Shown here piece by piece: positions 25,378 to 33,127 of a stretch of 60,222 nt of DNA (position 1 is its first letter; every line of letters starts with the position of its first letter). Source of the DNA: HGM04593 sp045647745 (GTDB lineage: Bacteria; Bacteroidota; Bacteroidia; Bacteroidales; Bacteroidaceae). The notes below the pieces were generated by a model that saw only the letters and a list, made by a program, of their open reading frames with translations, had not been told where the DNA came from and did not search any database. Position numbers and translations under genes: made by a program. The DNA lies in assembly GCA_045647745.1 (NCBI GenBank), contig JAZRMQ010000052.1, positions 1 to 60,222 on the forward strand. Direction: 5' to 3'.

Positions 25378-27180
25378 TTATTCAATAATTCTTATGCCTC
25401 CCTTATCGGCCGAGCTTACCATTGAAGCGTAGGCTTTCAGGCTCTTTGAAATAACGCGGTCGCGTGTCAGCGGGAACATTGTGCGGGCGGCAAGCTCCTC
25501 ATCAGTGAGCCTCACATTGATGGTGCGCGCCGGAATATCAATGTCAATAATGTCGCCATCGCGCAATTTGCCAATATTGCCACCGGCTGCGGCCTCAGGG
25601 GATATATGACCAATGCTCAAGCCCGATGTTCCACCACTGAAGCGACCATCAGTGATGAGAGCACACTCCTTGCCCAAATGACGCGATTTAATATAGGAGG
25701 TTGGATACAGCATCTCCTGCATTCCGGGACCACCCTTTGGACCTTCGTAAACAATCACCACAACGTCACCTGCCTGAACAGCGCCACCAAGAATTCCCTC
25801 AACGGCAGCCTCTTGCGAGTCGAACACCTTTGCTTTGCCACTGAATTTCCAGATGCTCTCATCAACTCCGGCAGTCTTTACCACACAACCATCGGCAGCA
25901 ATGTTACCAAAAAGTATTGCAAGACCGCCATCGCGAGTATAAGCATTCTCCAATGAGCGTATACAGCCATTCTCTCTGTCGGTGTCAAGAGTCTCATATA
26001 CACAGTTTTGTGCACCCATTGTGTTACAGAACACATTTGCCGGAGCTGTACTATAGATGCGTTGCGCTTCACTGTCTACATCATTGCCGGTGATACTATA
26101 TTTTGCAATATCCTCGCCGAGCGTTGAGCCATTGACACGCATTGCTGTGGTATCAAGAAGCCCACCCTTGGCCAGTTCACCGAGAATTCCGAGTATTCCA
26201 CCGGCGCGGCCACAATCTTGAACTGCATATTTAGGACCATTGGGAGCTAGTTTGCAAAGACAAGGAACGCGACGGCTCAATGCATCAATATCGTTCATTG
26301 TAAAATTGACACCGGCCTCTCCGGCTACAGCCAACAGGTGAAGGATGGTATTTGTTGAGCCACCCATTGCAATATCTAAAGTCATAGCATTAAGGAATGC
26401 CGCACGAGTGGCAATGCTACGTGGCAAGACGCTCTCATCGCCCTCGCCATAATATTTCATTGCATTAATCACAATCTGCTTTGCAGCATCCTTGAGCAAC
26501 TGAACTCGGTTAGCGTGAGTAGCGAGTATTGTTCCGTTACCGGGCAATGAAAGACCAATAGCCTCGGTGAGTGAGTTCATTGAATTTGCTGTAAACATTC
26601 CCGAACAGCTGCCACAGCCGGGGCAGGAACGTTTTTCAATCTCGGCAAGTTCCTCATCGCTGACACTTTTATCGGCGGCCTTGACCATTGCAATCACAAG
26701 GTCAAGATTTTCATTTTTCCAAGTACCCTTTTCCATTGGACCACCCGACACAAAGACGGTAGGAATGTTAAGACGCATAGCTGCCATAAGCATACCCGGA
26801 GTAATTTTATCACAGTTTGAAATGCACACCAAAGCATCGACTTTATGGGCGTTGCACATATATTCCACGCTATCGGCAATAATATCACGTGAGGGCAAAG
26901 AATAGAGCATTCCATCGTGTCCCATCGCAATGCCATCGTCGATGGCAATTGTGTTGAACTCGGCAGCATAACAGCCCATCTTCTCAATCTCAGCCTTTAC
27001 AATCTGACCGGCCTCGTGCAGATGAGTGTGTCCCGGGACAAGCTGCGTAAAAGAGTTTGCTATGGCAATAATAGGCTTACCAAACATTTCACGTTTCATT
27101 CCGTTGGCAATCCAAAGTGCGCGCGCGCCCGCCATACGACGACCTTCGGTGCTCTGAGCACTCCTTAATTTTATCTTCAT
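25378..27180 (-). CDS. ilvD: Dihydroxy-acid dehydratase
   Basis: Encodes 600 residues from the ATG of MKIKLRSAQSTEGRRMAGAR; an in-frame GTG nine codons upstream is an artefact of the leader. It dehydrates 2,3-dihydroxy-isovalerate and -methylvalerate, the third common step of branched-chain amino acid synthesis, using an iron-sulphur cluster and Mg2+. Cluster ligands sit in CDKITPGMLMA and CPGCGSCSGMFTANSM; GGSTNTILHLLA and GRFSGGTSGLSIGHISPEAA are family blocks. It is first of the ilvD-B-N operon. Its start codon overlaps the stop of a leucine/valine-codon-rich upstream ORF, so its expression is probably controlled in the leader. Confidence 0.97.
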   Translation of the reverse strand: MKIKLRSAQSTEGRRMAGARALWIANGMKREMFGKPIIAIANSFTQLVPGHTHLHEAGQIVKAEIEKMGCYAAEFNTIAIDDGIAMGHDGMLYSLPSRDIIADSVEYMCNAHKVDALVCISNCDKITPGMLMAAMRLNIPTVFVSGGPMEKGTWKNENLDLVIAMVKAADKSVSDEELAEIEKRSCPGCGSCSGMFTANSMNSLTEAIGLSLPGNGTILATHANRVQLLKDAAKQIVINAMKYYGEGDESVLPRSIATRAAFLNAMTLDIAMGGSTNTILHLLAVAGEAGVNFTMNDIDALSRRVPCLCKLAPNGPKYAVQDCGRAGGILGILGELAKGGLLDTTAMRVNGSTLGEDIAKYSITGNDVDSEAQRIYSTAPANVFCNTMGAQNCVYETLDTDRENGCIRSLENAYTRDGGLAILFGNIAADGCVVKTAGVDESIWKFSGKAKVFDSQEAAVEGILGGAVQAGDVVVIVYEGPKGGPGMQEMLYPTSYIKSRHLGKECALITDGRFSGGTSGLSIGHISPEAAAGGNIGKLRDGDIIDIDIPARTINVRLTDEELAARTMFPLTRDRVISKSLKAYASMVSSADKGGIRIIE

Positions 27181-27281
27181 ATTGCTGAATTTAATAACAA
27201 AAAACACCCTTCTCGATGTAGGAGAAAGGAGAGTTCCGAAAGTCGTTGAATGTCTTTATTTTCAACAACAAACGGACACAT
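27177..27281 (-). CDS. Candidate ilv leader peptide (upstream ORF)
   Basis: A 34-codon ORF starts at the ATG 7 bases downstream of the promoter's expected start point and ends with a TGA that overlaps the ilvD ATG (ATGA). It begins MCPFVVEN and contains SFLLH and CFLLLNS. By direct count, 11 of 34 codons are Val, Leu or Ile. It runs through the terminator-like hairpin at 27199-27229. Position, overlap and composition suit a translated attenuator, but the U-tract by itself encodes Phe/Leu, so part of the bias could be a by-product. There is no protein-family evidence. Confidence 0.45.
   Translation of the reverse strand: MCPFVVENKDIQRLSELSFLLHREGCFLLLNSAI
27199..27229 (-). terminator. Attenuator-type hairpin in the ilvD leader
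   Basis: On the minus strand CCTTTCTC (27222-27229) pairs with GAGAAGGG (27207-27214) over a 7-base loop, eight pairs including one G-U, followed by UG and six U. It sits within the transcribed leader about 20 bases before ilvD. An upstream TTGAATGT/ACATTCAA pair in the same leader could form a competing structure. Confidence 0.55.
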
Positions 27282-27294
27282 TCAAAACCTTTTG

Positions 27295-27332
27295 CAAAAT
27301 TAGTCTATTTTTTCAGTTTATACAAAACTGAA
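27295..27332 (-). promoter_or_regulatory. ilvDBN promoter with overlapping inverted repeat
   Basis: On the minus strand TTTG (27323-27326), 20 bases, then TAATTTTG (27295-27302) is an exact Bacteroidetes promoter. The perfect inverted repeat TTCAGTTT-N5-AAACTGAA (27312-27332) covers the -33 box and looks like an operator. It would leave a leader of about 105-110 bases before ilvD. Confidence 0.8.
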
Positions 27333-27378
27333 TGAAAATATTTTGAGTTTTTACATCAGAAACAGACAGTTAGGCACA

Positions 27379-28404
27379 CTATCTTAAACTACGGTTTTTA
27401 ATCACCACATATATTATCACTGGAGCACCAATAAGCGGGGTTATTGCACCTAACGGCAGAAGACCACTCTCACCGGGCATTTGACACACAAGATTACACA
27501 GCAACGCCACTCCTGCACCAAGAATTATTGTTGAAGGAATCAGGTGACGATGATTGCTACTGCCGAGCGAAATTCGTGCTATATGCGGCACAGCCAAGCC
27601 TATAAACGCCACCGGACCACAAAAGGCTGTCACCACAGCTGTCAAAAGACCGGTAACACCCAACGCCACAGCACGCACAGCCTTTACTTTAACACCAAGA
27701 TTTACCGCATAAGCATCGCCAAGCAACAAGGCGTTCAAAGATTTTGTCATTGCCAGCGATGCGAGCAATAACAGCAACGATACAGGCGCGAAGAAAGACA
27801 TCTGTTCCATCGTCACACCACCCAAAGAGCCCATTCCCCAAATCATATAAGAGTGCACTCCCTCGGCCGTAGAGAAATAATTAAGCAGTGTTATAGCCGA
27901 TGAGGTTATATAACTGACCGCAACACCGGCAATCAACAGGAACATATTATTGCGCAGCAGTGTAGCCAGCAGCAATATTATCACCATCACAAAGAGCGCG
28001 CCCAAAAAAGCACCCCCCAACACCATTGCATAGCCACCAACGAGTCCAAAAGCCGATACACCCCCAGAAAGCAACATAACAATAGCAACACCAAGCCCTG
28101 CACCGCTATTGACACCAAGCACCTCGGGGCCGGCAAGCGGATTGCGGAAAAGTGTTTGCAGCAACAATCCCGCCACCGAGATTGAAGCTCCGGCAAGCAT
28201 CGCCGTCAGCGCCTGTGGCAGACGAGTATCAAGAACCACCACACGCCACACATCACGTTCGCTGCCGTTGCCTAAAATTATCGACAGCACCTCGCGACAG
28301 GGTATTTCTATGCTACCATAAAAAAGATTGGCAACAAATAACAGCAACAACAATATTACAGACAAAGTAAATGCCAATATTCTTTTATTAATGTATCTTC
28401 TCAT
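27379..28404 (-). CDS. FecCD-family ABC transporter permease
   Basis: Encodes 341 residues from the ATG of MRRYINKR, ten codons inside the longest frame. About nine or ten membrane helices. Family signatures: VLDTRLPQALTAMLAGASISVAGLLLQTLFRNPLAGPEVLGVNSGAGLG near the N-terminus, GMGSLGGVTMEQM in the middle and FCGPVAFIGLAVPHIAR plus LGAITPLIGAPVIIYV near the C-terminus. Such permeases import iron-siderophores, haem or cobalamin. The start overlaps the end of the substrate-binding-protein gene by 17 bases. The ATPase partner normally encoded next is absent; the ilv operon follows instead. Confidence 0.93.
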   Translation of the reverse strand: MRRYINKRILAFTLSVILLLLLFVANLFYGSIEIPCREVLSIILGNGSERDVWRVVVLDTRLPQALTAMLAGASISVAGLLLQTLFRNPLAGPEVLGVNSGAGLGVAIVMLLSGGVSAFGLVGGYAMVLGGAFLGALFVMVIILLLATLLRNNMFLLIAGVAVSYITSSAITLLNYFSTAEGVHSYMIWGMGSLGGVTMEQMSFFAPVSLLLLLASLAMTKSLNALLLGDAYAVNLGVKVKAVRAVALGVTGLLTAVVTAFCGPVAFIGLAVPHIARISLGSSNHRHLIPSTIILGAGVALLCNLVCQMPGESGLLPLGAITPLIGAPVIIYVVIKNRSLR

Positions 28405-29518
28405 AGTAGCGCATTTTATAATCGGGGAAAACATCAGGATATAATATCGCTATCAGCTCCTTCAATAATCTCTCGGGGTGAAAAGCAGTCTCCTCGAACA
28501 GATGCTTGCGATGAGTGTTGCAAGCATATATATTATGTTCCTTGAATGGCCTGAAGTGAGAATATCCTGCAAATTCAGAGAGCAAAGAAGCACGAGTCTT
28601 ATCAACCTCGGAATTATATTTGAACAACCATATATCAGCTTCGGAAGCCTTGTCGAGCACCACCTCGTAAGAGAGCGGAACAGAGCCACTACCCTTGCAA
28701 TAAGAAAAGAGATAATCAGCTCCGGCATCGGCATACATCCGTCCCATAGTACTCCCACCACAAGGCACATACCACGCCGAATTGCTTTTAAGTTCACACA
28801 TCAACCCGGGGCGTATGGCAGCCGTCTGAGCCTCTTTGCACAAAGACTCATATTCGGAACAAACAGCCATAAAAAGAGAATCGCAACTATCCTCAAGCCC
28901 AAAGAGACGACCATAAAAACGCATCCACTCGGCACATCCAAGCGGAGAATTCTCCATATAATCGGCACAAAGCACAAGCGGGAAACCTAAATTTTCGAGT
29001 TTCCCAAAGCCTCCATTTTCATAAGGGAGAACAAAAACAGCATCGGGAGCCACCTGCACAACAGACTCTGCATCCACATTCAACGAACTGCCACAATCAA
29101 CAACCCCTCCCGAGGCAAGCCCATCGGCTATTGTTTTAGAATAAAAATATCGTGCATCACACACACCTTTTACTGAGGCTTCCGCCCCAAGCTCGGCCAA
29201 GAGACCGGCGTGCACTCCCGAAAAGAGGATTACATTTTCAAGAGGAGTGCGCAATAGAACCCCATCGGGTAAATCAGATGGCAAAGCACTGTCTGATGGA
29301 ACAAGCAAATAACGCTCCAGCAGATTTTCGCTCCACGGGTCGGCAATATCCACCACTGTGTAGCCGTCACACTCTGTCATTGTGAGCAACGACGAATAAC
29401 GCATTGACACAATATCACCATCTAGCGGCACACTCCCTCTTCCACCCCCTGTACACGACGTACAGAGCATTAAAAATGATATTACAAAAAGTGTAAATAT
29501 ATTTTTAAAGAGCCTCAT
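28388..29518 (-). CDS. ABC transporter substrate-binding lipoprotein (Fe/cobalamin type)
   Basis: Encodes 376 residues with a lipoprotein signal (FLMLCTSCTGGG, lipidated Cys probably at residue 22). The body has the class III periplasmic-binding fold: NVILFSGVHAGLLAELGAEASVKGVCDA, VVQVAPDAVFVLPY, NLGFPLVLCADYMENSPLGCAEWMRFYG, SNSAWYVPCGGSTMGRMYADAGADYLF and the ending FHPERLLKELIAILYPD. It captures a metal chelate, haem or corrinoid and passes it to the FecCD-type permease encoded next. It starts 6 bases after the aromatic-synthesis gene, in the same long operon. The ligand cannot be told from the sequence. Confidence 0.9.
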   Translation of the reverse strand: MRLFKNIFTLFVISFLMLCTSCTGGGRGSVPLDGDIVSMRYSSLLTMTECDGYTVVDIADPWSENLLERYLLVPSDSALPSDLPDGVLLRTPLENVILFSGVHAGLLAELGAEASVKGVCDARYFYSKTIADGLASGGVVDCGSSLNVDAESVVQVAPDAVFVLPYENGGFGKLENLGFPLVLCADYMENSPLGCAEWMRFYGRLFGLEDSCDSLFMAVCSEYESLCKEAQTAAIRPGLMCELKSNSAWYVPCGGSTMGRMYADAGADYLFSYCKGSGSVPLSYEVVLDKASEADIWLFKYNSEVDKTRASLLSEFAGYSHFRPFKEHNIYACNTHRKHLFEETAFHPERLLKELIAILYPDVFPDYKMRYYEKIH

Positions 29519-29524
29519 ATTTCT

Positions 29525-30592
29525 TTAAGCCTCATCATTATTCATAACAGAGAGCTGCTGACGTATACTTTCAGAGTGTATTAATTCAAAAATCTCCCTC
29601 ACGGCATCGCGCTCCAGCTTGCCGTCTGAACAGAACTTCACGTAGCGCTCCATCACCTCGTTATAACGCAAAGGCTGATACACAGCCATTCCTTTTTCGC
29701 GTTTCAGTTCACCAATTTCCCTAGCAATCTCCATACGTTTCGATAGCAACTGCATCAGTTCGCAATCAATCTCGTCCAGCTGTTCACGATAAGCCTGAAA
29801 ATCGGCGCTGTCGACAACTGCTGCACGATGCACTAATTTACCAAGAATCATCATCAGCTCATCGGGGGTAACCTGTTGACGCGCATCACTTAAAGCACAA
29901 TATGGGTTGCAGTGCGTTTCAATCATCAGACCATCAAAATTAAGGTCCATTGCCTGTTGCGCGAGAGAGAGAATCAGTTCGCGCTTACCGGCTATGTGGC
30001 TGGGGTCGCACAACAATGGCATACCCGGAAAACGACGACGCAGTTCAATGGGGAGTTGCCACTGCGGAGCGTTGCGGAAACATTTTTCACCATAAGACGA
30101 GAAGCCGCGATGAATAGCACCAATGCGTGTTACACCTACATTATATAGACGCTCCATTGCACCCACCCACAGCTCAATATCCGGATTAACCGGATTTTTC
30201 ACAAGAACCGGCACATTGCATCCACGCAATGCTTCGGCCACCTCTTGCACGGCAAATGGATTAGTAGTTGTGCGTGCTCCCACCCAAAGAATATCAACTC
30301 CGGCCTCAAGCGCCTGTTCAACGTGCTCGGCTGTAGCAACCTCGGTGGTTACGCAAAGCCCCAGTTCACGTTTTGCTCTTGCGAGCCAAGATAAGCCCAC
30401 TTTACCAACCCCCTCAAAACAACCGGGACGAGTACGAGGCTTCCAAATTCCGGCTCTGAAGATTTTTACTCCGCGCGCTACCAGCTCAGTTGCCACCTGC
30501 ATCACCTGCTCTTCACTCTCGGCACTGCAAGGGCCGGCAATAATCACAGGCTGACCATTGGTATCAAATATATCAATCTTTTCAAAATTCAT
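29525..30592 (-). CDS. Bifunctional DAHP synthase / chorismate mutase
   Basis: Encodes 355 residues. Residues about 1-260 form a KDO8P-synthase-like DAHP synthase, joining phosphoenolpyruvate and erythrose 4-phosphate: IAGPCSAES, FRAGIWKPRTRPGCFEGVG, LVKNPVNPD, GAIHRGFSSYG, CDPSHIAGKRE, MIETHCNP. Residues about 265-350 form an AroQ-type chorismate mutase (YREQLDEIDCELMQLLSKRMEIAREIGELK). The fusion links entry into the shikimate pathway to the branch toward phenylalanine/tyrosine, and the mutase domain probably serves as the feedback sensor. Its ATG overlaps the ancestral stop of tatD (ATGA). Names aroA, aroG or aroF are used for relatives, so none is assigned. Confidence 0.94.
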   Translation of the reverse strand: MNFEKIDIFDTNGQPVIIAGPCSAESEEQVMQVATELVARGVKIFRAGIWKPRTRPGCFEGVGKVGLSWLARAKRELGLCVTTEVATAEHVEQALEAGVDILWVGARTTTNPFAVQEVAEALRGCNVPVLVKNPVNPDIELWVGAMERLYNVGVTRIGAIHRGFSSYGEKCFRNAPQWQLPIELRRRFPGMPLLCDPSHIAGKRELILSLAQQAMDLNFDGLMIETHCNPYCALSDARQQVTPDELMMILGKLVHRAAVVDSADFQAYREQLDEIDCELMQLLSKRMEIAREIGELKREKGMAVYQPLRYNEVMERYVKFCSDGKLERDAVREIFELIHSESIRQQLSVMNNDEA

Positions 30593-31375
30593 AGATTTAC
30601 AATTTTAGGGAATAAGGCACGTGCGTTATTGGTAGTCACGGCTGCTATCTGCTCCACGGGGCAGTTGTACACCGCCGATAAAAAGTTTGCTATGTGTGGA
30701 ACGAATGCACTCTCGTTGCGCTTGCCGCGCATTGGCACGGGAGCCAGATAGGGAGAATCGGTCAAGCACCACCCTCTCAAGCGGCACGCACTTTAACACA
30801 TTGGGCAGAGTTGATTTTTTATATGTCACCACACCGCCTATTCCAAGATAAAAGCCATCGAAAGAGAGCAGTTTCTGCGCCTCTTCCTCACTACCCGAGA
30901 AACAATGGAACACGCCACTGAGGCCGCGCCCGCGATATTCGTCCATTATAGAATATAACTCCTCAAAAGCGCTCCGCGAGTGGATAGCCAATGGCAGTCC
31001 CGTTTCCAAGGCCCACTCTATCTGTCGGCGAAAGGCCTCGGCCTGCTCAACTTTCTTAGTATCGTCCCAATAGAAATCAAGCCCCACCTCGCCTATTGCC
31101 ACAAAGCGGTCAGTACTTTTAAGCACACCATACAGCCTATCGAGCACGTTGTTATAATCATCACCTAGTTCTGTAGGATGCAACCCAATCATTGGGAAAC
31201 AAGCCTGCGGAAAAGCATCACACATTGCCATCAGTGGTTGCAGCGACTCTTCATTTATCGCCGGCAGGCACAAGGCCGAGACACCGGCATCAAGCGCCCG
31301 CTGCACAACCACAGCTCTGTCTGCATCAAATTCCGTTGTAAAAAGATGCGTATGTGTATCAATAAATTCAATCAT
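30589..31375 (-). pseudogene. tatD: TatD-family metal-dependent hydrolase, frameshifted
   Basis: Start at the ATG of MIEFIDTHTHLF, which overlaps the preceding gene's stop. The first frame holds the metal ligands His8/His10 of HTHTH-type, GEVGLDFY, AIHSR and VFHCFSG. After VPLERVVL the frame is lost: the expected ETDSPYLAPVP is read as DRFSLSG. The frame with TDSPYLAPVPMRGKRNE continues to 30589, where its TGA overlaps the next ATG. Restoring two bases at about 30762 (GAGACC read as GACC) yields one intact protein of about 262 residues. The family is a Mg2+/Zn2+-dependent DNase or quality-control hydrolase. The lesion removes the Asp ligand and C-terminus, so the product as written (ending at 30626) is probably inactive, unless this is a sequencing error or programmed shift. 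Confidence 0.85.
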
Positions 31376-32084
31376 CGGTGGAGTTCTTTTTTGCTCTGTC
31401 GGGACGATAATAGTAAATAACGCCATATTCGGAGCATTTTTTTATACGAGCCTCGCCACTCAATGCAGCAAACGAATTCTCGACCTCACCCCAAATTTCA
31501 AAGATAAGCTCATCAACATCGTAGCGCATATTGGAGATATTGGCAAGAGCCTCGGCGGTGCGATTTTGCAAAAAGCGTTGTTTGTCGTACATCTCTTTAA
31601 AAAGTTCAAACACCACCGACACACGCCCCATAGTTGGATTATATATAGGCACACCACCCTCGGACTGACGACGTTGCTCGCCGGCGATTATCTTTTGCCC
31701 CCACTCCAACACCGAAGCCTCGGAAAAGAGATTAGGAATGGTATCCTCATTCTCGGGCAAACCATAATAGGGGCGTTTGTTACGAGCCACCTCGCCACGC
31801 ATTATAGACATACTGAGCACCTGAATAAAGTGCGACACATACATCCTAGCCTTTTTGAGCGCCGCCTCATACTGTTCGTTGCCTCTTTTAGAGGATTGCT
31901 CCGCAACACAGCGCTTATAAACGGCCACCTCGCGCGAAAAGCGCTCAAGCAACTCCTTTGCACGATGATAGGTATTGTGCGTGAGCACCTGTGTGAATAT
32001 ACCACCTTGCACGCTACTCTCCACCGCTGCTTGCAAAGCACGTATACGAGCTTGGTCGGTCTTTGGTAATCGGCGATAGGGCAT
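31368..32084 (-). CDS. Conserved protein of unknown function
   Basis: Encodes 238 residues, no signal peptide or membrane helix, rich in charged helical segments (RAKELLERFSREVAVYKRCVAEQ, YDVDELIFEIWGEVENSFAAL). It contains PYYGLPENEDTIPNLFSEASVLEWGQKIIAGEQRR and YNPTMGRVSVVFELFKEMY, which look like conserved blocks. I do not recognise a family. It lies between polyprenyl synthase (4-base gap) and tatD (8-base overlap of its end with the tatD start), so it is firmly embedded in the operon. The tight packing and folded character make it a real gene. Confidence 0.75.
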   Translation of the reverse strand: MPYRRLPKTDQARIRALQAAVESSVQGGIFTQVLTHNTYHRAKELLERFSREVAVYKRCVAEQSSKRGNEQYEAALKKARMYVSHFIQVLSMSIMRGEVARNKRPYYGLPENEDTIPNLFSEASVLEWGQKIIAGEQRRQSEGGVPIYNPTMGRVSVVFELFKEMYDKQRFLQNRTAEALANISNMRYDVDELIFEIWGEVENSFAALSGEARIKKCSEYGVIYYYRPDRAKKNSTDD

Positions 32085-32088
32085 CTCT

Positions 32089-33063
32089 TTAAAGATTACG
32101 ATTTAAAATCATATTAGCAAAAGCCTTGAGTGCTGATTTTTTCTCATCGGCAACAGATATTTCATCCATATACGCATCGCACTTAGCAAAGAGTTCGCGA
32201 ATACGTTTCTCGCAAACCTCTTTCACGCCAAGTTCATTATAAAGCGCAGTGAACCACGCTATTTTTTCTTGTGCATCAAACTCCTCTCTCTCCATCCACT
32301 CCTTCATTGTCGCAAGCTGCTCGGGCGAAGCCAAATTCATCGCTGTTATCAAAAGGAAAGTCTTTTTGTTGCAACAAATATCGCCACCAATCTTTTTGCC
32401 AAAAAGTTTTTCATCGGCATAAACATCGAGCAGGTCATCCTGCAACTGGAAAGCAAGTCCTATCGTCTCACCATATTTATATAGATTACAGAGGTCACTC
32501 TCACCAGCGCCGGCAAGAATACCACCCAGCTTAAGCGAAGCGGCAAGAAGCACCGAAGTCTTTAGACGAATCATCTCCATATACTCCTGCTCGGTCACAT
32601 CGTCGCGTTTCTCAAAATCAAGGTCATACTGTTGCCCGTCACCAATCTCCTTTGCAGTCTCGGTGAAGAGCGACAGCATTGCCGGCAATTTTTCAGCCGG
32701 GACATTTGACAGGAATTCGTAAGCGAGCACAAGCATTGTATCGCCCGAAAGGATTGCTGCAGTATCGCCCCATTTTGCACAAACAGTTGGTTTTCCACGA
32801 CGTATCAGAGCTCTATCCATTACGTCATCGTGAATGAGTGTATAGTTGTGATAAGTTTCAACAGCCACAGCAGGATAGAGTGCCTCGCGCACGCACTCCT
32901 TATACATATTATAGGCTAACAAAAAGAGCACCGGACGCACACGCTTACCACTCTGTTCCAGAGTATAGCGTACCGGAGCATACAATTCACGAGGCTCACG
33001 TTCAAACTCGAGTTTATCAATAAACTCATTTACAATATCTCTTAACTCCTCCCAAGTGTACAT
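32089..33063 (-). CDS. Polyprenyl (trans-isoprenyl) diphosphate synthase
   Basis: Encodes 324 residues. Both Asp-rich motifs are present: DDVMD (residues 79-83, in LIHDDVMDRALIRRG) and DDLLD (209-213, in FQLQDDLLDVY), which bind Mg-diphosphates; GKRVRPVL near residue 40 is the isopentenyl-diphosphate site. It elongates allylic diphosphates with IPP in the cytosol to make precursors of menaquinone side chains or other isoprenoids. The residue five before the first motif is Tyr, but the chain length cannot be assigned safely. It is first in the operon that runs through tatD to the ABC importer genes. IspH and MenA in this window belong to the same isoprenoid/quinone network. Confidence 0.93.
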   Translation of the reverse strand: MYTWEELRDIVNEFIDKLEFEREPRELYAPVRYTLEQSGKRVRPVLFLLAYNMYKECVREALYPAVAVETYHNYTLIHDDVMDRALIRRGKPTVCAKWGDTAAILSGDTMLVLAYEFLSNVPAEKLPAMLSLFTETAKEIGDGQQYDLDFEKRDDVTEQEYMEMIRLKTSVLLAASLKLGGILAGAGESDLCNLYKYGETIGLAFQLQDDLLDVYADEKLFGKKIGGDICCNKKTFLLITAMNLASPEQLATMKEWMEREEFDAQEKIAWFTALYNELGVKEVCEKRIRELFAKCDAYMDEISVADEKKSALKAFANMILNRNL

Positions 33064-33080
33064 AATATTTCGATTATTAA

Positions 33081-33111
33081 AAAAAAGAGGCTGCAGCGCA
33101 GCCTCTTTTTT
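33081..33111 (-). terminator. Intrinsic terminator of tonB
   Basis: A 14-bp stem (33081-33094 with 33098-33111) with a GAGGCTGC core and a 3-base loop, ending in a U run on the minus strand. It lies between tonB and the polyprenyl synthase gene. Confidence 0.9.
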
Positions 33112-33127
33112 ATGTTATTATCAATTT

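Noticed and set aside
25378..27207. Longer ilvD with nine extra N-terminal residues (GTG start)
   Set aside because: The extra codons come from the attenuator U-tract, and the family begins at MKIKLRSAQSTEG; ATG at 27180 is preferred.
27312..27332. Terminator of the ABC importer operon
   Set aside because: The inverted repeat is followed by A, not U, on the minus strand, so it does not fit an intrinsic terminator; it overlaps the ilv promoter instead.
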